Shown one piece after another: positions 44,304 to 52,464 of a stretch of DNA of 64,000 nucleotides (positions are counted from its first letter, which is position 1; every line of letters starts with the position of its first letter). The DNA is taken from assembly GCA_038852315.1 (NCBI GenBank), contig JAWCKF010000006.1:1-64000 (forward strand), read 5' to 3'. The DNA comes from COMBO-56-21 sp038852315. Its GTDB lineage: Archaea; Thermoplasmatota; Thermoplasmata; UBA10834. The notes under the pieces are model-generated. The model saw only the letters and a list, made by a program, of their open reading frames with translations, had not been told where the DNA came from and ran no database searches. A program made the position numbers and the translations under genes.

Positions 44304-44603
44304 GCGACTGCCAGAAACCCTCTATTCAAACCCATTAACCTCGATTCTTTCCATCTCCGCTTGACATCATGTTCTAATCATCCCCGCATCCTACTCCGCG
44401 CACGACATGTATTAAGTCCTGGTACGACGCTAACGCCGTCCGCAGTCGGGCATCGGGGATGGTCACATCGGCGCGTGGCATCCGGGGATCAGCCAGGCCC
44501 GCAGCCGTCGGGCTGTGGCTCGTTCAGCAGTAGCATCAACGGGCACGCCTCCTCGTGGCGCACGCAGAAGGTCTGCCACCATTGCCGGTAGGAGGTCGCA
44601 CTC
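44304..44603. other. 300-nt intergenic region
   Basis: No convincing gene on either strand. It contains a TATA-like GTATTAAG at 44409-44416 and, at its end, GGAGGT (44591-44596), the ribosome-binding site of the next gene. A 38-codon Cys-containing minus frame (44489-44605) is possible but unsupported. Confidence 0.5.
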
Positions 44604-45023
44604 ATGGAGGCATCCGGGGTTTTCCTCCCACTCGACGCCCCTCTTCTGGAAGGCGTGTTCGAGATGACATGCATCGAGTCGCTTCTGAAGAACATCTGTC
44701 CCGAGATCGAGGCCCGCGTGAAGCCCAGCCTCAAGGGCCTCGCGGGCTTCCTCCTGCAGGGCTGTCTGCCGCAGGTCTGGAGGTTCGAGACTGAGAAGGA
44801 CAGGGTCACGCTCGTGGTGGATTCCAATGGCAACGCCTTCGTCACCCTGTCAATCCCGTCCCAGGTCGATGTGACAGTGAGATGGAAGCACGACCTGCTC
44901 GCGACCGCGCTGCGCACGAGGAGCAAGCAGCTCATACCGGAGAACGACAAACCCGATGTGATCCTTCACACGGCCAAGGGGAGGTCCGCATACGGTTACA
45001 TAAGGCAGCAGCTCGGGATTTGA
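44604..45023 (+). CDS. Small protein, possibly SCP2-like
   Basis: A 139-residue protein. The C-terminal half (VTLVVDSNGNAFVTLSI..VDVTVRWKHDLLATAL near 70-105, then KGRSAYGYIRQQLGI) has the strand-helix order and the closing motif Lys-Gly-Arg-x-Ala-Tyr-x-Tyr-Ile-Arg seen in small SCP2-type lipid-transfer domains, but the match is weak. The N-terminal part is helical. A strong GGAGGT precedes the ATG by 7 nt. It is a lone gene between the M6 protease and the RHH-ftsZ pair. Confidence 0.6.
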   Translation: MEASGVFLPLDAPLLEGVFEMTCIESLLKNICPEIEARVKPSLKGLAGFLLQGCLPQVWRFETEKDRVTLVVDSNGNAFVTLSIPSQVDVTVRWKHDLLATALRTRSKQLIPENDKPDVILHTAKGRSAYGYIRQQLGI

Positions 45024-45338
45024 CCGCCAGGAGGTGCCGCGAGCTCTCACAGCCTTCCGAGTTGTGATAAACCGATGCGGCCGAGCTCATGTCCGCCCTG
45101 CGCCAAAGCCGATGAGGGGAGCGACACGCATCACAGACTCTCTCGAAGTGTTGCAGGGATCAGGACTTGTGCCATCGCCGAGAGGGTCGAGGACGCAGTC
45201 GCTCCGCGTACCTTCGGCACGAAGGCCAGGCCATCGCGGTCTTTCTGAGGAGTGAGTTGCAACGGTAGACGGCCGAACCTGTGCGTAGGCATCCACGACT
45301 TGCCCTCCAATGGGCGCGTTCGCCGTTTTGAAAAGGTA
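45024..45338. other. Intergenic region before the RHH-ftsZ operon
   Basis: No gene recognised on either strand. Short GC-rich inverted segments are present (for example ACCTTCGGCACGAAGG), but no tRNA, SRP or RNase P motif. Confidence 0.45.
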
Positions 45339-45370
45339 TTTATATCGGATAGTTCATACTGACAATTGTC
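45339..45370 (+). promoter_or_regulatory. TATA box and palindromic operator of the RHH-ftsZ operon
   Basis: GGTATTTATATCGG (TATA core 45339-45345) predicts transcription from about 45368. The perfect 10-bp palindrome GACAATTGTC lies at 45361-45370, exactly on that site. A second palindrome, CGATATCG, is at 45383-45390. Ribbon-helix-helix proteins bind such short palindromes, so autoregulation by the first gene is likely. Confidence 0.6.
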
Positions 45371-45412
45371 TGACGAATCCTGCGATATCGTCGGACACAA
45401 GAGGGCGGCCAG

Positions 45413-45730
45413 ATGGTCGAGTCGGAGCGCGTGACGATAAGGTTGCCTAACGAGAGGATTCAGGCACTCCAGGCTCTCGTCGACCAGGGCAAGTTCTCGA
45501 CGATATCCGATGCGATAAGGGCCGCGATAGACAAGTTCGTCGAGGGCGAGTTCACGCCCGACTACATAGAGAAGATCACAGTCGAGCTTCCGAAGGGCAA
45601 CGTCGTGAATCTCAAGCAGCTCGTCCAGGACGGGGACTCGGTCTCCGTGGACGACGCTATCAGGAACGCCGTGCGGGAGTACATCCGCAGGCGCGTATCG
45701 AAGTCCATCGAGGAGATGGACAGCAGGTGA
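45413..45730 (+). CDS. Tandem ribbon-helix-helix regulator (CdrS-like) upstream of ftsZ
   Basis: A 105-residue protein made of two RHH units in one chain: ERVTIRLPNERIQALQALV..FSTISDAIRAAIDKF (residues 5-42) and EKITVELPKGNVVNLKQLV..VSVDDAIRNAVREYI (50-92). Each has the strand that enters the DNA major groove and two helices. One chain could fold like an RHH dimer. In haloarchaea a small RHH protein, CdrS, is cotranscribed with and controls ftsZ2; the gene order here is the same, so a division-regulator role is a reasonable inference. The ftsZ-like gene follows after 94 nt. Confidence 0.88.
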   Translation: MVESERVTIRLPNERIQALQALVDQGKFSTISDAIRAAIDKFVEGEFTPDYIEKITVELPKGNVVNLKQLVQDGDSVSVDDAIRNAVREYIRRRVSKSIEEMDSR

Positions 45731-45824
45731 CGCTCAAGCACACTGATGTCGCGCGGGATGGGCACACATGGTCGCACACGCATACGCACACGAGCTTCAG
45801 CTCTCGACGCAGGAGGTCTAGAGG

Positions 45825-46868
45825 ATGCTCGACAAGCTCCTCAGGGACGCTCTCGAGGGCGCGGACGACTTCGAGGCCCATCTGTCGCCCAGGATATGCA
45901 TGGTCGGCTGTGGCGGCGGCGGCTCGAACAGCGTCCACAGGCTAAGGCGGACGGGTCTTCAGGGCGTGGACACGATCGCCGTCAACACTGACAGATTCCA
46001 CCTCAGCGGGATATCGGCGGACAAGCACCTGCTCATAGGCGAGCACGTCACGGGCGGGTACGGCGCTGGCGGCGATCCGTTCCTGGCTGAGAAGCTCGCC
46101 CTCGCCGACGCGGACCGCATAGACGCGCTCGTGCGGGACTACGACATAGTCTTCATCACAGCCGGCATGGGCGGAGGCACCGGGACAGGGACAGCGCCGG
46201 TCGTCGCCGAGCTCGCGCGGAGGCATGGCGCGATAGTCGTCGCGCTGGTCACACTGCCATTCGACATCGAGAAGGGAAGGTTGAGAACGGCTCTCTCAGG
46301 CATCGCGAAACTGAAAGAGCGGGCACACAGCACCATAATACTCGACAACAACAGATTGCTCGAGATAGTGCCAAAGCTGCCCGTGGAACAGGCGTTCATG
46401 GTGATGGACCAGCTAATCGCTGAGGTGATCACCGGCGTCACTGATACGATCTGCCAAACGAGCATGATCAACCTTGACTTCGCGGACTTCAGGAACATGA
46501 TGCTGCACGGTGGCGCATCGACCGTACTGTACGGTGAAAGCGAAGATCCGGAAGAGGTGGTGCGAGAGGCCCTCAACAACCCCTTGCTCGATGTCGATCT
46601 TGAGGGAGCGAACGGCGCCCTGATACACATCACGGGCGGCCCCTCCCTCTCCCTCAGGAGGGCCTACCAGGTATTCAACGGCGTGACGAGCAGGCTGAGC
46701 GAGCACGCGAACGTGAAGCTCGGTGCCAGGCTTGACGATTCCTTCGGGGAGAACATCAAGCTCATAGGGATCGTCACGGGCATACCGTCGTTCGACGGCC
46801 CGAGGCGCGTTGACGGAGTCGAAGACATGGGCGGCTCCGTCGCCTGCGGCCTTGACGTCTTAGGCTGA
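45825..46868 (+). CDS. ftsZ: FtsZ homologue (third, divergent copy)
   Basis: A 347-residue tubulin-superfamily GTPase. T1 is CMVGCGGGGSNSV, T2 contains AVNTDRFHL, T4 is ITAGMGGGTGTGTAP, T6 is DNNRLLEIVP, and the T7 loop INLDFADFRNMM keeps both residues for hydrolysis. It differs from the tandem pair at 34.7-37.1 kb (short N-tail, VTGGYGAGGDP in place of the GRRVTRGLGAGALP segment, no basic C-terminal peptide) and fits the FtsZ2 side of the archaeal family. GGAGG lies 8-12 nt before the ATG. It is in an operon with the RHH gene. Confidence 0.93.
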   Translation: MLDKLLRDALEGADDFEAHLSPRICMVGCGGGGSNSVHRLRRTGLQGVDTIAVNTDRFHLSGISADKHLLIGEHVTGGYGAGGDPFLAEKLALADADRIDALVRDYDIVFITAGMGGGTGTGTAPVVAELARRHGAIVVALVTLPFDIEKGRLRTALSGIAKLKERAHSTIILDNNRLLEIVPKLPVEQAFMVMDQLIAEVITGVTDTICQTSMINLDFADFRNMMLHGGASTVLYGESEDPEEVVREALNNPLLDVDLEGANGALIHITGGPSLSLRRAYQVFNGVTSRLSEHANVKLGARLDDSFGENIKLIGIVTGIPSFDGPRRVDGVEDMGGSVACGLDVLG

Positions 46869-46919
46869 CCGAATTCCTCCCCCCACAACGGTGCTGGCCA
46901 CCGTAACTTGGGCCAGCAC

Positions 46920-47651
46920 CTACACTTTCTTATCGTTTGCCCTTGGCAGCCTTCCGCCGGAGGCTCTCTCGACGGCCTTGTCAAGGACTCCCATGAGCGT
47001 GTGGAACTCCCATACAGACGGGACCGCCCGTGCCATCAGCCGCCTGAACATCACCTTGGTCTTGTCCTTCTTGTGCTCTGGATATCCGATCACGTCCAGT
47101 AGCATGGCGAAGTACTCGAACAACTTCTCCTTCTCCACGTCCCCGGCGGGCCGCGGCTGCTTCTTCTCGAACCCGGCCAAGAAGAGTTCGTAGAAGACGA
47201 TCGCCGCCGCGTGGCTGACGTTCAGTACCGAGTAGCTGGGGCTCGCCGGTATCGTGATCAGGAAGTCGCTTCTCTTGATGGTCTCGGTGTCAAGTCCGAA
47301 GTCCTCCCGGCCGAACAGCAGCGCGATCGTGCCGTCATAGGTCCTGATTTTCTCCGCGAAGGCGCGAGGCGTCATGGAGATCCTGGGGAAGTTCTTCTCG
47401 CTGGGCGTGTCTATCCCAGATGTCGCCGCTATAAGATCAGCTCCTTTCAGTGCCTCCTCCTCCGTGAAGACCGTCCTGGCGCTGTTCAGTATCTTGAGGC
47501 CGTGCATCGCCCTCCTGGTCGCCTCCTCCCCTATCGCGCACGGCCTCACTAGGACGAGCTCCTCGAGCCCGAAGTTCATCATGGCACGCGCGACCGCGCC
47601 GACATTGCCGTCGTTGAGGGGCTCCACCAGTACGACTCTGAAGTGCGGCAC
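46920..47651 (-). CDS. trmJ: TrmJ-like tRNA ribose 2'-O-methyltransferase (SPOUT)
   Basis: A 243-residue SPOUT-class enzyme. VVLVEPLNDGNVGAVARAMMNFG at the N-terminus, LLFGREDFGLDTE near 115, and IPASPSYSVLNVSHAAAIVFYELF near 135-160 are the three conserved knot motifs of the TrmJ group. The C-terminal helical extension fits as well. TrmJ methylates the ribose of position 32 in the anticodon loop of several tRNAs, using S-adenosylmethionine. It is divergent from truA, another tRNA-modifying gene, by 52 nt. Confidence 0.92.
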   Translation of the reverse strand: MPHFRVVLVEPLNDGNVGAVARAMMNFGLEELVLVRPCAIGEEATRRAMHGLKILNSARTVFTEEEALKGADLIAATSGIDTPSEKNFPRISMTPRAFAEKIRTYDGTIALLFGREDFGLDTETIKRSDFLITIPASPSYSVLNVSHAAAIVFYELFLAGFEKKQPRPAGDVEKEKLFEYFAMLLDVIGYPEHKKDKTKVMFRRLMARAVPSVWEFHTLMGVLDKAVERASGGRLPRANDKKV

Positions 47652-47703
47652 GCTGATGGCAGCGGCGACCTAGCTATTTAACCCTGTAGCAGATAACCCG
47701 ATC

Positions 47704-48531
47704 GTGAGAGGGCTGGACCGAGAGCCGAGGATTGCTGTGAAGTTCGCCTACGACGGCACGAGGTTCCACGGCTTCCAGAGACAGCCGGACAGGCCGACGG
47801 TGGAGGGCGAGCTTGTCAGGGCGCTGACGGAGGTGGGCGCCATGAGATCGGCGAGGGAATGCGGCTACAGGAGCTCCAGCAGGACAGACAGGGGCGTGTC
47901 GGCCCTTGGGAACGTGGTGTCCTTTCGCACCTCGTTCCCTCCAGAACAGCTCTGCTCGGCAATCAACTCCGAGATGGAGGATGTTTGGGCATACTCAGCG
48001 GTGATCGTGCCCGATGACTTCAACCCCAGATTCGCCAAGCAGAGGTGGTACAGGTACCTGCTCCCCAGAAACGCGCGAGACCGCGCGCTACTGGAGGAAG
48101 CGCTCTCGCGCTTCGTCGGCGCGCACGACTTCTCAGACTATGCGCGCAGAGACGAGCGCAACCCCGTGAGGAAGATAGACTCCATAGCGGTCTCAGATCT
48201 GGACATCTTCTACGCGATAGACTTCAGGGCCGAGAGCTTCTTGTGGAACATGGTGAGGAGGATCGTATGGGTCGCGGGTGAGTGCAGCGCCGGCAGGATG
48301 CCCCTCGAAGAGGTCGGTCCGGAGGCGACGAAGAAACCCGCGCGCATCGGGCTCGCACCGCCCGAGTTCCTCGTATTGATGGATGTGGATTGTGGCATCC
48401 AATTCCCCGTCGACCCGCGCGCAGCTGTTGGCATATCTCGCAGGCTCGAGATGCGAATAAGACGTGGCTCGGCGAGGCTCGCGTTCGAGGAGGCACTCGT
48501 GCGCACTCTCTCCAGTGGAACACGCCCGTAA
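47704..48531 (+). CDS. truA: tRNA pseudouridine synthase TruA
   Basis: A 275-residue enzyme forming pseudouridine at positions 38-40 of tRNA. The start VKFAYDGTRFHGFQRQ is typical, the catalytic Asp lies in SSRTDRGVSALGNV (about residue 60), and RYRYLL-type WYRYLLPRNARDR and ESFLWNMVRRIVW near 175-190 are conserved. It begins with GTG at 47704. It leads a run of genes, with fap7 37 nt downstream. Confidence 0.94.
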   Translation: MRGLDREPRIAVKFAYDGTRFHGFQRQPDRPTVEGELVRALTEVGAMRSARECGYRSSSRTDRGVSALGNVVSFRTSFPPEQLCSAINSEMEDVWAYSAVIVPDDFNPRFAKQRWYRYLLPRNARDRALLEEALSRFVGAHDFSDYARRDERNPVRKIDSIAVSDLDIFYAIDFRAESFLWNMVRRIVWVAGECSAGRMPLEEVGPEATKKPARIGLAPPEFLVLMDVDCGIQFPVDPRAAVGISRRLEMRIRRGSARLAFEEALVRTLSSGTRP

Positions 48532-48567
48532 AGCTTGATATCTTCGCGAGCCCGATTGGTGTGGAGC

Positions 48568-49083
48568 ATGCGCGTCGCTGTCACAGGCACTCCAGGAGTC
48601 GGCAAGACGAGCGCCTGCGCCAAAGTCAGGAGCCTCCCTGTGTATCATGTGAATGATCTGGTCGAGATGTTCGGGGTCGCCACAGGCTACGACAGGAAGC
48701 GCCGGACACGGGAGGTCGATGTCGCGAAGCTCGCCAAGAAGATCGCGAAGCTCGAGGGCGACATGATACTCGAGGGCCATTTCTCGCACATGCTCAACCC
48801 GGACATAGCCATAGTGCTCAGGTGCTCACCCTCGGTCCTCGAAGCGCGCCTGAGGAAGAAGGGTTGGCCGGAGAAGAAGATCCGGGAGAACGTCGAGGCG
48901 GAGGCCGTGGACGTGGTCCTGATAGAGGCTCTCGAGAACGTCCCCGAGGTGTTGGAGATCGACACGACCAAGATGTCCGATGTCCAGGTGGCGCGCGCCA
49001 TAGACAGCATCGTGAAGGGGGAAAGGCAGAAATATCGTGTTGGGCATGTTGACTGGAGCCAGGAGGTCTTGAGCTGGTTCTAG
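48568..49083 (+). CDS. fap7: Adenylate kinase/ATPase of the Fap7 (AK6) family
   Basis: A 171-residue P-loop kinase. The P-loop is GTPGVGKTSAC at residues 6-16, followed by a short core, the EGHFSHML strand (about 75) and a lid RLRKKGWPEKKIRENVEAE. AK6/Fap7 proteins help 40S/30S ribosomal subunit maturation and have adenylate kinase activity. ATG 48568 was chosen because the frame upstream (48535) adds residues before the beta strand MRVAVTG. Its last 10 nt overlap the next gene if that starts at CTG 49074. Confidence 0.9.
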   Translation: MRVAVTGTPGVGKTSACAKVRSLPVYHVNDLVEMFGVATGYDRKRRTREVDVAKLAKKIAKLEGDMILEGHFSHMLNPDIAIVLRCSPSVLEARLRKKGWPEKKIRENVEAEAVDVVLIEALENVPEVLEIDTTKMSDVQVARAIDSIVKGERQKYRVGHVDWSQEVLSWF

Positions 49084-49700
49084 ACAACTACCGAGGGCAT
49101 GCAGACCGCGTGCTGATGCCCGTCGCCAAGGCTTTCAGCAAGGTCAACCCGAACTCGCTCTCGGCGCTGTCCCTTGTTCTCGCCGCGGCTGCGGGGCTTT
49201 GCTATGTGCTCGAGGGGCAGCCCTTCCTTCTCCTGGCGGCGCTTCTCGTCCTCGCGAGCGGCTTCTTCGATGCGCTCGACGGCAAGGTGGCGCGCATCTC
49301 GTCGAAGGCGTCCAAGCGAGGGGACTTCGTCGACCACGTGATAGACAGGTACGCCGACGTCATCATACTCGCAGCCATAGCCGTCAGTTCCAGGTGCGAG
49401 ATGTCCTTCGGCCTCTTTGCAGTCATCGGCGTCCTGTTGGCGAGCTATATGGGCACTCAGGCCCAAGCGCTCGGGCTCGGGAGGGAGTACAGGGGCATAC
49501 TGGGCAGGGCGGACAGGATAGCTGTGCTGGTGGTCGTCTCTCTCGTGCAGTACTTCTTCGAGGCGGCAGGGAGTCCCTACGCCACCGACGTCCTAGGATA
49601 CTCGCTCATAGCGTGGATGATGGTATACTTCGGTCTCGCGGGTAACGTCACCGCCGTCCAGCGGGCTTGGATGATCTGGAAGTCCCTTCCGAAGACTTGA
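49074..49700 (+). CDS. CDP-alcohol phosphatidyltransferase (archaetidylinositol phosphate synthase-like), probable CTG start
   Basis: A membrane enzyme of about 208 residues. The family signature with two Asp pairs is present: DALDGKVARISSKASKRGD followed by VDHVIDRYAD (about residues 69-98), then five to six membrane helices. Archaeal members join CDP-archaeol and inositol phosphate or similar. The first in-frame GTG is 49110, but upstream codons read VLDNYRGHADR, as family members do near their start. No ATG, GTG or TTG is available after the in-frame TGA. CTG at 49074 lies six nt after a perfect GGAGGT (49062-49067). The 3' end overlaps priL by 53 nt. Confidence 0.87.
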   Translation: MVLDNYRGHADRVLMPVAKAFSKVNPNSLSALSLVLAAAAGLCYVLEGQPFLLLAALLVLASGFFDALDGKVARISSKASKRGDFVDHVIDRYADVIILAAIAVSSRCEMSFGLFAVIGVLLASYMGTQAQALGLGREYRGILGRADRIAVLVVVSLVQYFFEAAGSPYATDVLGYSLIAWMMVYFGLAGNVTAVQRAWMIWKSLPKT

Positions 49701-50703
49701 GTCGTCTGCCCTTCATGCGGTAGTAGCTCAGCGGGTGGTTCACGCGCTTGCACATGTCGTCCGGGTCGAAGCATATCCCGTAGCTCTTCATCGTGCTGCA
49801 CTCGGGCGCGGTGTACTCGGTGCCCGACGACTCGCCCGTGATGTGCTTGATCTGGTACATCGCCTTGCCCTCGTCGAAGTCGGGCGCGGTAGAGAACACG
49901 CGGAGGATGTCCTCCGACTCCATCCCCAGCGCGTGCAGGAATGCCACAAGCGCAAACCTGCCCGAGTGGGGGACGTTCTCCCCCTGCTTCATCATGACGA
50001 GCAGCTTCCTCATGCACGGCGGGAACCTCGTGATCGTGAGCCTTCCGATGTCCTCGCTCTGGCGGTTCTTCCTCTCCTCTTCGAGCACCTCGCGTATCTC
50101 TGCGATCGCGTCTGAGAAGGCGTTGATTATCTCGTCGTTCACAGGCAAGGGCAGTTCTGACGAGATCTTCTCCGTGAGGAGCGACTCTATGAGTCGCGTG
50201 ACTTTGTACTCCGGCAGCAGGACCCTCCCCTTCACCACCCTCTGGTTGATGAGCTTCCACTCCTTGCTCCTGAGCCAGGATGTGTACCTGAGGAAGTCTG
50301 TGAAATCCACAGCCAGTTGACCGTCCTCTCTTGAGAACTTGAGACCCAGCTCTTCGGATATGGATGCGAGCGTCGTCAGATCGACTTCCTTGAGGAACCT
50401 CCGGGCACGCTTCGCCTCCGCGATGGCGTACCTCTTCACGAAAGCTGGGTCGGAAACTGCCGACACTATCATGCGCGCCACGGGATAGCTCAGGAGTTCG
50501 TTGGTTGCGTCCGTCTCCTTCGCCATCGGTCTGTCCCGTATGACGTTTCCCTCGAGTACGTCCATCACACGCTCCTTGCCCCTCAGCCTCGCCGCCTCGA
50601 AGGCCATTCCCGAGACGAGCTTCTCGAGCGTGATGCCCTGGTCCTTCAGGTATTCCACAGAAGCTTTCAGGAACGGGAACTTCGCGGCGAACCTGACGTC
50701 CAA
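49648..50703 (-). CDS. priL: DNA primase large subunit PriL
   Basis: A 351-residue PriL. The C-terminal iron-sulphur domain shows the four Cys: PPCMRKLL near residue 228, then APECSTMKSYGICFDPDDMCKRVNHPLSYY near 298-327. The N-terminal helical domain contains VARMIVSAVSDP and LLPEYKVTRLIESLL. PriL partners the catalytic PriS to make primers; no priS gene is in the window. It is convergent with the phosphatidyltransferase gene, overlapping by 53 nt. The last 20 residues are basic and not family-like. Confidence 0.9.
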   Translation of the reverse strand: MDVRFAAKFPFLKASVEYLKDQGITLEKLVSGMAFEAARLRGKERVMDVLEGNVIRDRPMAKETDATNELLSYPVARMIVSAVSDPAFVKRYAIAEAKRARRFLKEVDLTTLASISEELGLKFSREDGQLAVDFTDFLRYTSWLRSKEWKLINQRVVKGRVLLPEYKVTRLIESLLTEKISSELPLPVNDEIINAFSDAIAEIREVLEEERKNRQSEDIGRLTITRFPPCMRKLLVMMKQGENVPHSGRFALVAFLHALGMESEDILRVFSTAPDFDEGKAMYQIKHITGESSGTEYTAPECSTMKSYGICFDPDDMCKRVNHPLSYYRMKGRRLKSSEGTSRSSKPAGRR

Positions 50704-50773
50704 GTCGATCCTCCAAGCGCCCTCGAATCAGGCCCTCGGTACTAGTAACTGTCTGCTACGCTAGAACTACCTC

Positions 50774-52393
50774 TCAGCAGGTGAGGTGAAACTGCGCCGA
50801 TTCGAGCGCCTTCGGTTCATCGATGAGGGCCCAGAGCCGCTCAGGGTTATCGAACGGTCTCCCCCGGACGATGGCCGCGGCTCTCTTCCTGCCTATGCCT
50901 GGCACGGCTGACAGCATCGAGAGCGTCGCCCTGTTGGCGTCCATCGGGTGCTCCACACCCGTCACGCTCCTGTAACCTCGTCCGGTCACCGCCACATCTA
51001 TTCTTCGTCCGATCCCGGTCGTGTAGGGGAGCGAGACCAGCAAGGGATAGGACCCCACCTGTCTCCCGTACGTCTTCCCGCCCTCGTTGAGCTCAGTGTA
51101 TACACCTCTGAGCACAGTGCGGTCGGGCACGAGCCTCTCCAGCATCGGACAGTCTATCTCCTGCCTCACCCTGCGTCTGAACTCCATGAAGGCGCGTCTG
51201 CTGACCACGCCCGGGAAGTCCTCCCTTGTCGGTATGACCTGGCGTATGTTGATCCTCCTGAGCAGGAGTCCTTCCCGGAGAACGGTCCTCAGGAACTCGA
51301 GGTTGAGTCTGTAGGTTTCTTCACTTTCGCCTTTGAGGCCGCACACGAAGTTGATACCTGGTAGGACGCGTGGAAGACCTGTGGGGCCTCGCTCGTGTCC
51401 TATCTCGTTCACGATCCTGACGGCCGCCAAGGTCTGCTCCGAGGTGGTGTTGAGGTTGTTCGCCTTCGCGACCCTTGGATCGGCGGATTCGAGGCCGAAC
51501 GCTAGCACGTTTCCGCTCGTGCACTGCTCCGCTATCGCCTTCGTGATGATCCTCGCCTCGGCCGGGTGTTCGGCGATGACCGCAGGGTTCGCGTTGTCCA
51601 GGTGGAAGACCTCTGGCTGGACGGCGCGCCTGATGCCCTCCAGCAGGCCCGTGACCGCGGCCGTGTTCGGCCTTGGGACCTCGCTCCGCCCAGTGTCTTC
51701 GGACATGTAACAGAAGACGCAGGACTGAGCGCCCAGCCTCAGGTTCCTGACGCCTGCTGCTGAGAGCGCCTCCGCCTCGCGGATCAAGCTGTCGGGGGTC
51801 CTGAACGCGACCTCTCCCTGTAGTGGCTCTATGCAGAAGCTGCACCCGCCCGAGATGTACCGTACACATCCCCTGTACATCTGCATCTCGGCTATCAGCG
51901 GACCTCCGTGGTCAGGGTGCATCTTGCAGCACTCAGCTCCGCGGACAAGCCATCGGTCCCACTCCTCGGCCGTCCTGCGCCTCTCCGCAATTCCGCCGCC
52001 AGAGATCAGGTCGAACAGCGCGGCGTCGAAGTCCTCTCCTACGACATGATCGAACGCCTCTCTGAGCTGAGGGGGCGCTCTCCCTGTCCCCAGCCCAAGG
52101 CTCACCATGCTCGTGCCGCGGAACGAAGACGCGATGGCGGCGAGCTCTCTATCGCTAGCAGGCATCCCTCTGAGGTACTTGCCTGGCACGGCTATGCGGC
52201 GTATCACTGCCAGCAGCCTGTAGACCGCCAGGTCCACATGGCCCGCCCTCCACTGGTCTATGGTGGCGTAGGAGACTTCCGCTCCCGCTTCTTTCAACGC
52301 CCCAAAGGCCAGACGGGGATAGGGAGCGATGTATGGAGGCACGCCCAGGCACGCGGGCTCGTCGGTGTAGCCGTCCAGCACGAGCGCCTTCAT
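50774..52393 (-). CDS. Radical SAM protein with C-terminal helix-hairpin-helix (COG1031-like)
   Basis: A 539-residue protein. The N-terminal domain (LDGYTDEPACLGVPPYIAPYPR) resembles a B12-like fold, then the radical SAM cluster motif is RGCVRYISGGCSFCIEP near residue 175, spacing C-x7-C-x2-C. This non-standard spacing is seen in the archaeal COG1031 Fe-S oxidoreductases. GLESADPRVAKANN and GINFVCGLKGESEETY follow. The C-terminus contains helix-hairpin-helix repeats (LSAVPGIGRKRAAAIVRG) that bind nucleic acid. The substrate is unknown; a role on RNA or DNA is inferred from the HhH. Confidence 0.87.
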   Translation of the reverse strand: MKALVLDGYTDEPACLGVPPYIAPYPRLAFGALKEAGAEVSYATIDQWRAGHVDLAVYRLLAVIRRIAVPGKYLRGMPASDRELAAIASSFRGTSMVSLGLGTGRAPPQLREAFDHVVGEDFDAALFDLISGGGIAERRRTAEEWDRWLVRGAECCKMHPDHGGPLIAEMQMYRGCVRYISGGCSFCIEPLQGEVAFRTPDSLIREAEALSAAGVRNLRLGAQSCVFCYMSEDTGRSEVPRPNTAAVTGLLEGIRRAVQPEVFHLDNANPAVIAEHPAEARIITKAIAEQCTSGNVLAFGLESADPRVAKANNLNTTSEQTLAAVRIVNEIGHERGPTGLPRVLPGINFVCGLKGESEETYRLNLEFLRTVLREGLLLRRINIRQVIPTREDFPGVVSRRAFMEFRRRVRQEIDCPMLERLVPDRTVLRGVYTELNEGGKTYGRQVGSYPLLVSLPYTTGIGRRIDVAVTGRGYRSVTGVEHPMDANRATLSMLSAVPGIGRKRAAAIVRGRPFDNPERLWALIDEPKALESAQFHLTC

Positions 52394-52464
52394 CCGCGAG
52401 CTAATCGCCTTCTCCTGAATATATGCATGAAGGATTCGTAAGCGTCATGCGTAGGCGTCGGCGG

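Noticed and set aside
44489..44605. 38-codon minus-strand ORF with three Cys (WWQTFCVRHEEACPL)
   Set aside because: It overlaps the ribosome-binding site and start of the gene at 44604, and no family or promoter supports it.
45740..45800. CA-rich stretch (CACACATGGTCGCACACGCATACGCACACG) as a repeat or CRISPR-like element
   Set aside because: It is an irregular short dinucleotide-like run with no spacer structure. No CRISPR array, insertion sequence or integrase was seen anywhere in the window.
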